A program made the translations under genes and the position numbers. A stretch of DNA of 64,000 bases from an uncultured Prevotella sp. (lineage in GTDB: Bacteria; Bacteroidota; Bacteroidia; Bacteroidales; Bacteroidaceae). Shown here piece by piece: positions 58,817 through 64,000 of this stretch. Positions within the stretch are counted from its first letter, which is position 1, and each line of letters opens with the position of its first letter. The DNA lies in contig CALUGW010000002.1 in the NCBI GenBank assembly GCA_944320305.1, positions 160,096-224,095 on the forward strand. The letters run 5' to 3'. The notes under the pieces were generated by a model that saw only the letters and a list, made by a program, of their open reading frames with translations, ran no database searches and was not told the origin of the DNA.

Positions 58817-61474
58817 TTACTTCACAACATACTTCTTGCCGTTGACAATGTAGATGCCCTTTGCGAGACCGTCGAGAGAAGTGGCGTTGGAGCGCACCTT
58901 CACACCGTTGAGGCTGTAAACGTTGAATGTCTCGGGAGTTGTCTCAACACGCTCAACATCATAGATTCCGGTATTGAAGTCCTCCTCTGTGCCGTAGTAG
59001 TAGAGGATAGGATTGCCGAAGTAAATCATGTTGATGTTGGTGTTTGCACCATTGGCATCCTTTCTCTTCTCAAGACCGATGCGCAGGTAGCCCTCGGCAG
59101 GAAGCTTGGGATCCTTGAGGTCGTTAACTGTAGAACGGACGCTGAACTGGCCGAACTCACCGAGAACCTGGTTCTTGGGCTCGCCCGGACCCTTTGTGAT
59201 CACGTTCACAGAGTCCATGCTGGTGTAGAGGTAGGTGTAGCTGTCGTTTCCGTCAACAGAATTCCACTTAGAATTGTGTACGGCGCAAACAGCGAAGAAC
59301 TCATACACACCCGGCTCCATAATCTTGACATCCTGATACAGCCACTTGTCATCGGCAGCGCTGTTGCCGCGGTTGTAGTAGATGAAGCGGTATGAGCCAT
59401 AAGGAGTCTCAGACGTGCCGAACTTCCAGTTGGCCTTGCCGTCGGCGCTGCCGCCGTCATTGGTCCAGTGGTCGGCGTTGTCGGCGAAGTCTGCGTTCTG
59501 AATCAGCACGCTGGCCGGATTCTGCCATGTGGCGTTTGCATAGTAGAACACCTGAACGGCGTCGCTAAGAGCGGCTGTGGCGTCAACAAGAGCGGTAGAG
59601 TCTGCTGCGGGACGGATCTCGGCTGCAACCATGCCGTCGTAAACGCCCTTGGCGGTGTTGATGGCGGCCTGCAGGTCAGCCTTGCCCTCGGTGCGCTCCT
59701 CGTCGGCATAGAGTGCGTCGGCCTCGTCGATGGCAGTGCCCAGAGCCACATACTCTGCGTTCTGCCTGTTGAAGGCGCGCAGGTCGGCGTCGAGCTTCTC
59801 CTTAACCTCGTCAACAAGGTCTATGTTCTCCTGTGTAGGCTCTGTTGCGGCGGCAAGTGTCTCCTTGGCCCAGGTGAGAGAGTCTGTAAGGGTCTGGCGG
59901 CCGTAGAGGTTCACGTCGCCCTCGAGAGCGGCGGCAACGGCGTTGATAGACTCCTGAAGAGCGGCAGCAGAAATGCTGAGGTTGTTCTTGAGATAGAAAG
60001 TCTCAAGAGCTTCGGCAGTGTTGTCGAGAGAGTAGAGGAAGAGGTTGTCGAAGCCGATACGGCCGCCACCGCTGGTCTTGCTGCGGTCGTTGCCTCCGAA
60101 TGCAGAATTGGCCCTGTTGTAGAAGCCGATGGTCTGCTCGCCGTCCTCCTTCACGTCGAACACGTGATAGTAAACCTTGCCGTAAGTTGTGGGCGCATCG
60201 TTGATCCAGCATGTGTCGCCGTTGATGAAGAAGGCGAGGCTGTCCATCTGGTTGCTGAAGTCAGGGATGTAGTAGTTTGAAGATGAGCCGGATCCGTTGC
60301 CGTAGTACTTGTAGCCGTAAGCCTTCACAACATAGAGATACTTGCCTGCGGGCAGCGACACCGTCTGATACTGGGAGCCGGCGCCGAAGCCATAGTTGGC
60401 AGGAATCTCGCGGATGAGGTGGTTGTTGAAGAAGTTGTTGCGCTCTGTGCCTGCAACGCCCCAGCGGCCGCCAGCCTCGGTCCAGCCGTCGGCAGCGCCC
60501 TTGTTGGCGCCCTTCTCTGCGCAGTCGTTGAAGTCGAAGTGTGCCACGTAGTCATAGTTGTCGCCCACAGCGGCATTGGCGAAGTTCTCGTCGAGGAACG
60601 AGAAGAAGTCCTGCTCACCCTCAACAATGTCCATCACCTCCTCCTGGTCGGCATCAGGATCCTCAAGAAGGTCCTGCAGGTACTCTATACCGCCATCCAG
60701 GTCGTCGACATTGGTCTCGGCTGTGACAATCTGCGGGTCTGCCTTTACGGCCTCAAGGAATGAGATCAGATCCTTGGTCACGCGGTCATCGTTACCGGCC
60801 ATTGCGGCAGGATAGACGCCGAAGTCGGCGAAGCAGTCGCTGCCGATGAGGTTGAAGAACTCGAACGTGAGATACTGGTCGGTGTCGCCAACGGTGAAGT
60901 TGTAGGCCACCTGCATCCACTCGCCGGTTTTCGGTGTGAACCACTCGGCAATGCTGGTGATGTCGTCATAAACGTCTGTCTTTGTGCCGGCAGCGTCAAC
61001 ACTGTAGCAGGGTGTGTCGTTCGGCTTCAGGTAAACGTCCTGATAGTTGTCGTTGCGTCCGCTGTAGCGTGCGTTGGAGTTAACGCCGCCTGAGGCGGAG
61101 CGGATCCAGTAAGTGGCCACGTAGGTCTGGCCGGCCTTAACCTGTACGGCCCGGCGGAGGTTGGCCAGTCCGTCGAGCGTACCGCCCATGGCGCCGCCCA
61201 CTGGCGTGCCCTTCTTAACCATAATGTAAGGCAGGTCGCCATTAGGGCCACCGCCTGTTGCGGTCACGGTGAAGTTCTCGTCTGTCTGGTCTGCGCCGGC
61301 CACAGTCTTCCAGCCGTTCAGTCCATCAGAGAAGTCGCCGTTCTCAAGGAGATTAGTGCCAGTAATCTCGAATCTGCCGTTAGAGGTGTAGACATAGTCT
61401 CCTTCCTCGAGAGCGAAAGCAGACGATGCCGTTCCCATAAAGGCAGCCATCATTAGCAGTAATTGCTTCTTCAT
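58817..61474 (-). CDS. large secreted carbohydrate-binding-like protein with sorting-like C-terminus
   Basis: An 885-residue secreted protein; signal MKKQLLLMMAAFMGTASSAF. Three beta-sandwich domains resemble CBM4/9-like or jelly-roll modules: about 40-230 (NLLENGDFSDGLNGWKTVAG, QVKAGQTYVATYWIRSASGG), about 300-490 (FDFNDCAEKGANKGAADGW, AGKYLYVVKAYGYKYYG) and about 660-830 (LIQNADFADNADHWTNDGG, GVYEFFAVCAVHNSKW). Between the second and third lies a helical FIVAR-like spacer (about 500-650; LQESINAVAAALEGDVN, AAINTAKGVYDGMVAAEIRP). The C-terminus YSLNGVKVRS then LAKGIYIVNGKKYVVK is a sorting-like motif. No catalytic motif was found. It is a single-gene unit with its own -7 box and terminator. 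Confidence 0.75.
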   Translation of the reverse strand: MKKQLLLMMAAFMGTASSAFALEEGDYVYTSNGRFEITGTNLLENGDFSDGLNGWKTVAGADQTDENFTVTATGGGPNGDLPYIMVKKGTPVGGAMGGTLDGLANLRRAVQVKAGQTYVATYWIRSASGGVNSNARYSGRNDNYQDVYLKPNDTPCYSVDAAGTKTDVYDDITSIAEWFTPKTGEWMQVAYNFTVGDTDQYLTFEFFNLIGSDCFADFGVYPAAMAGNDDRVTKDLISFLEAVKADPQIVTAETNVDDLDGGIEYLQDLLEDPDADQEEVMDIVEGEQDFFSFLDENFANAAVGDNYDYVAHFDFNDCAEKGANKGAADGWTEAGGRWGVAGTERNNFFNNHLIREIPANYGFGAGSQYQTVSLPAGKYLYVVKAYGYKYYGNGSGSSSNYYIPDFSNQMDSLAFFINGDTCWINDAPTTYGKVYYHVFDVKEDGEQTIGFYNRANSAFGGNDRSKTSGGGRIGFDNLFLYSLDNTAEALETFYLKNNLSISAAALQESINAVAAALEGDVNLYGRQTLTDSLTWAKETLAAATEPTQENIDLVDEVKEKLDADLRAFNRQNAEYVALGTAIDEADALYADEERTEGKADLQAAINTAKGVYDGMVAAEIRPAADSTALVDATAALSDAVQVFYYANATWQNPASVLIQNADFADNADHWTNDGGSADGKANWKFGTSETPYGSYRFIYYNRGNSAADDKWLYQDVKIMEPGVYEFFAVCAVHNSKWNSVDGNDSYTYLYTSMDSVNVITKGPGEPKNQVLGEFGQFSVRSTVNDLKDPKLPAEGYLRIGLEKRKDANGANTNINMIYFGNPILYYYGTEEDFNTGIYDVERVETTPETFNVYSLNGVKVRSNATSLDGLAKGIYIVNGKKYVVK

Positions 61475-61543
61475 AATGTAAGTAATTAAGTAAGTAATTT
61501 ATAGTTTATTGATAAAAGTCTACGCACATACGCGCTTACGGTG

Positions 61544-61551
61544 CAAAGATA
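61544..61551 (-). promoter_or_regulatory. -7 box of the carbohydrate-binding-like protein gene
   Basis: TATCTTTG on the minus strand, about 70 nt before the ATG. No -33 TTTG at normal spacing. Confidence 0.5.
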
Positions 61552-61746
61552 GGCAAAAAGTGTGAGAGTTGTACACTTATGAACTTAAATTTCTTGCCCC
61601 AGAGGATGTTTTTTGCTTTATTTAACACTGTACCTGCGAAACGCCGGACAACCCTCAAGCCGCCGGACAAGACGCAACGGAAACAAACAAGAACGGAAAA
61701 GCAACAAAACAAACAGGCAAGCCACAGAAACAAAAGGCAAAGGACA

Positions 61747-61804
61747 GAAAAAAGACAAGCCGGACTTCCCTATGCACAATTAAAGGCGGGAGAGTCCGGC
61801 TTGC
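61747..61804 (-). terminator. terminator of the beta-repeat protein gene
   Basis: CAAGCCGGACT (61756-61766) pairs with AGTCCGGCTTG (61793-61803), extended by TCCC/GGGA. On the minus strand GTCTTTTTT follows. It lies just beyond the 46-bp palindrome at 61812. Confidence 0.9.
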
Positions 61805-61811
61805 GCGATTT

Positions 61812-61857
61812 CACATTATATAATATACGCGCGTGTGCGCGTATATTATATAATGTG
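61812..61857. repeat. perfect palindrome with 21-bp arms
   Basis: The left arm (61812-61832) starts CACATTATATAATATAC and ends GCGC; the right arm (61837-61857) is its exact reverse complement; the loop is GTGT. It starts 9 nt after the stop codon of the beta-repeat gene and precedes a separate, ordinary terminator. Confidence 0.92.
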
Positions 61858-61866
61858 GCGGATGTG

Positions 61867-64000
61867 TCACTTGACGCTGACCTTGACGGTCTGGGCGGCA
61901 GAGTCAGACTCCATGCGGAGGATGTATGTCCCGCTCTGGCTGACGTGGCTCTTCACCGCGTCGGCGGCTGTGGCACCTGTGGCATCGAACTCACACACAA
62001 GCACACCGCTGAGAGTGTAGACGCGGCAGGTGACTGCCGCATCGGCAGCGATACCGCTGATGCCTGTCGGGTCTGAGACAACGCGGAGCTTGCCCTCTGC
62101 TGCGAGCAGGTCCTTGCTGTCCCACAAGAGTCCCCACGGCAGTTCGGGCAACGTCACGTTGGGCTCGCCGGAGAACGAGGATGACGTCCAGAGGATGATC
62201 TCGTCGCCCACAACCGGCGTGTAATTGGGACTGAGCGTCACCACAACATCGCCACGGAGCATGAGACGGCCCTCAACCTGGAGGTAAGAACGCGACGTGC
62301 GGCTGTTCTTGGCGTTGCGGATATTGAGCCTTACGACAGAGCCTTCGTTGGCACGGAGTGTTCCGGTTGCTCCGATAAAGCCAGACTTGTCGTCGGAAGA
62401 AGAACGCCCGGGCACAAGCTCTGCGCCGGAGTTGAGCACAATGTCGCTGAGCGTGCCGTTGCCGGTGATGGCCGCGCCTTCGTTGACGGTGACGTCATTG
62501 TTGACAAGCGACTCTGTCGATGTTCCGGCGTTGAGGTTGAGCGAGCCGCCGTTGACGGTCACCTCGCCGATGCTATCCTGGCTGTTGGCGCTGCCGATGG
62601 TCCACTCGCCGGCGCCCACCTTGACAACAGGCGAGAGAATCTGCCCGTCGAAGTCGATGTCGTCGCCAAGAGCGCCGATGGTGTATGTTCCTGTACCTGC
62701 CAGAGTTCCGTCGCCCTCAAGGCCTCCGAGGGTGACATTGTATGCGCCGCCCGACTTGTCGGAGGTGTTGTTGAACGTGACGCCCTCCACAACCTCAAGT
62801 GTTGCCTTGGGCAGGCCGTAGTTGTTTACGAAATCGAACGACGGGGTGTAAGTGCCGAGCTGCGACTGGTTGGCGACAATCTTGCCCTCGAACTGGCTCC
62901 AGTCGCCCTTGAAGAAGTTGCGCACGCCTGTTGCATAAACGCGGAATGTGCCCGAGCCGGTAAGTGTGCCCGTGTAATTGGCGCGCGGGTTGACATAGAG
63001 CGAGGCCAGGCTGCCATCGGCCACGATGAACGAGCTGGAGTTGGAGCTGCTATGGCTGCCATCGTCTGTGGCCGGGTCGTTGAGCACACCGCCTTCGAAG
63101 AGCACCTCGGCGGGCAGCTGTATCTTGAAGTCTGCAGCCACGGGGTTGACCGTGCCTGAGCTGATCACAAGACGCTTGAAGCTGTTGCCGGAGCCGAGAG
63201 TGAGCGTGCCGCTGCCGGTCTTTGTCACAACAGAGGCACTGGCGTCGCCGCTGATGCCGCTTGTCAAAGTGAGCGACGAGCTGGGCTGCACATCAATGGT
63301 GGCTCCACCCTCGCCGACACGGATCTGCTGGCCGCCGGTGACAGTGCCTGAGACGCCGAGCGTGGCATTATTGCTGACGGTGATGACCTTGTCAATGCTG
63401 CCGAGCGAGCCGTACTCCTGCCCCACCTCATTGGCAAGCGAGGTCACGACAAGCTCACCGGCGGTGATAGTGGTGTTGCCTGAGTGGTTCACATTATTTA
63501 TTGTAAGAGAGCCCGTGCCCTTCTTTTCAATGGTGGCACCGCCTGTGATGGAATCGCCGCTGAGTGTGTAGTCCTTTGTAGAATTGTTGAACACAACACT
63601 CTTCGGAGCGACATCACCGCTGATGACAACATCGGTCACAGAGGCGTTGTCGTCGAATGTCACGATGTCGCCCTGAACGAACGAGCGCTTCTCGTCAGAA
63701 TTCTGAACGAGGAAGTTGGCCGTCTTGTCGAGATCCCATGCGCCGCCAAGCTCGCCTGTCCATGTGACATTGCCCGGAACGAAGTTCGTGATGGTGATAT
63801 AGAGCTTGCCATCCTCAAAACTCAGAGCCTTGCGCTGGCTGTTCAGCCCCTCAATGACTAAATTGCTGATGTCGCCGTCAATCTTGGCGAACTCGCCGAT
63901 GAGATACTTGCCCTCGGCTATGCGCTCCTCGCCGTCGACGGGATGGCAGACGAACTCAAGCACCGGAGTGCTGTACTGCGGGCCGTTCTGCCAGTCAACG
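61867..64000 (-). CDS. autotransporter-type beta-repeat protein, N-terminus outside window
   Basis: The frame is open to the window edge (reading VDWQNGPQYSTPVLEFV at the cut), so about 711 C-terminal residues are seen. From about residue 85 onward the chain is made of PATR-type units: GTGSLTINNVNHSGNTTITA, KVITVSNNATLGVSGTV, TKTGSGTLTLGSGNSFK, GEVTVNGGSLNLNAG and GTLSDIVLNSGAELVPGRSS. Part of it parallels the repeat part of the PL11 fusion at 30518 (VTWTGELGGAWDLDKTANF against VVWTGNETNEWNY). The C-terminus VTCRVYTLSGVLVCEFDATG, then GTYILRMESDSAAQTV resembles a sorting domain. No barrel is present. The N-terminal domain, perhaps an enzyme, lies outside. Confidence 0.8.
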   Translation of the reverse strand, partial: VDWQNGPQYSTPVLEFVCHPVDGEERIAEGKYLIGEFAKIDGDISNLVIEGLNSQRKALSFEDGKLYITITNFVPGNVTWTGELGGAWDLDKTANFLVQNSDEKRSFVQGDIVTFDDNASVTDVVISGDVAPKSVVFNNSTKDYTLSGDSITGGATIEKKGTGSLTINNVNHSGNTTITAGELVVTSLANEVGQEYGSLGSIDKVITVSNNATLGVSGTVTGGQQIRVGEGGATIDVQPSSSLTLTSGISGDASASVVTKTGSGTLTLGSGNSFKRLVISSGTVNPVAADFKIQLPAEVLFEGGVLNDPATDDGSHSSSNSSSFIVADGSLASLYVNPRANYTGTLTGSGTFRVYATGVRNFFKGDWSQFEGKIVANQSQLGTYTPSFDFVNNYGLPKATLEVVEGVTFNNTSDKSGGAYNVTLGGLEGDGTLAGTGTYTIGALGDDIDFDGQILSPVVKVGAGEWTIGSANSQDSIGEVTVNGGSLNLNAGTSTESLVNNDVTVNEGAAITGNGTLSDIVLNSGAELVPGRSSSDDKSGFIGATGTLRANEGSVVRLNIRNAKNSRTSRSYLQVEGRLMLRGDVVVTLSPNYTPVVGDEIILWTSSSFSGEPNVTLPELPWGLLWDSKDLLAAEGKLRVVSDPTGISGIAADAAVTCRVYTLSGVLVCEFDATGATAADAVKSHVSQSGTYILRMESDSAAQTVKVSVK

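Overview
The window is chromosomal DNA from a GC-rich member of the Bacteroidales (Bacteroidota). The evidence is paired SusC/SusD genes, Bacteroidales-restricted families (DUF4954, DUF4827), start sites without strong Shine-Dalgarno sequences, and several promoters of the Bacteroides type (TTTG, 19-20 nt, TAnnTTTG). A gut Muribaculaceae or Prevotellaceae-like lineage fits best, but the family cannot be fixed by eye. Because third codon positions are GC-rich, long false reading frames lie antisense to nearly every real gene; these were left out.

Positions 1-20,500 are a housekeeping block. On the minus strand lie a CNNM/CorC-type membrane protein (cut by the window edge), a secreted M6 metalloprotease, class I fumarase, a flavoprotein, a GlmM-like phosphohexomutase with a DUF4827 lipoprotein, a DHH phosphoesterase, a sugar nucleotidyltransferase, FabG, two tiny membrane proteins that overlap by ATGA, and a TetR regulator. 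On the plus strand follow the initiator tRNA-fMet with its own promoter and terminator, HflX, DUF4954, an M16 peptidase and an Mrp-type P-loop ATPase. Positions 20,600-24,300 hold a secreted carboxymuconolactone-decarboxylase/cupin pair, about 960 bp of repeat-rich non-coding DNA, and an acyltransferase-3 membrane protein.

Positions 24,300-40,200 are a pectin-related accessory region: two PL11 rhamnogalacturonan lyases (one fused to about 900 residues of autotransporter-type beta repeats), a SASA-type esterase, a double esterase (alpha/beta hydrolase plus SGNH), another SGNH hydrolase, an AT-rich WG-repeat protein, a HicAB toxin-antitoxin module, and two decayed glycosidase genes (GH78 rhamnosidase and GH27-like C-terminal pieces). 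The remnants suggest that a larger rhamnogalacturonan locus has eroded here.

Positions 40,700-58,000 are one tight minus-strand operon of seven genes: FAS1 lipoprotein, SusC, SusD, FAS1 lipoprotein, FAS1 lipoprotein, SusC, SusD. It contains two complete SusCD transporters and three large fasciclin-domain lipoproteins but no enzyme and no regulator. This is the best candidate for an under-described system. Upstream lie a large secreted carbohydrate-binding-like protein and the end of a second beta-repeat protein that runs off the window.

The non-coding DNA is unusually structured. A degenerate tandem repeat of about 22 bp occurs at five separate loci. A second dispersed repeat occurs three times. 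Two intergenic spacers carry long inverted arms of simple sequence. One 45-bp promoter-bearing segment is tandemly duplicated. A perfect 21-bp-arm palindrome lies beside the last terminator.
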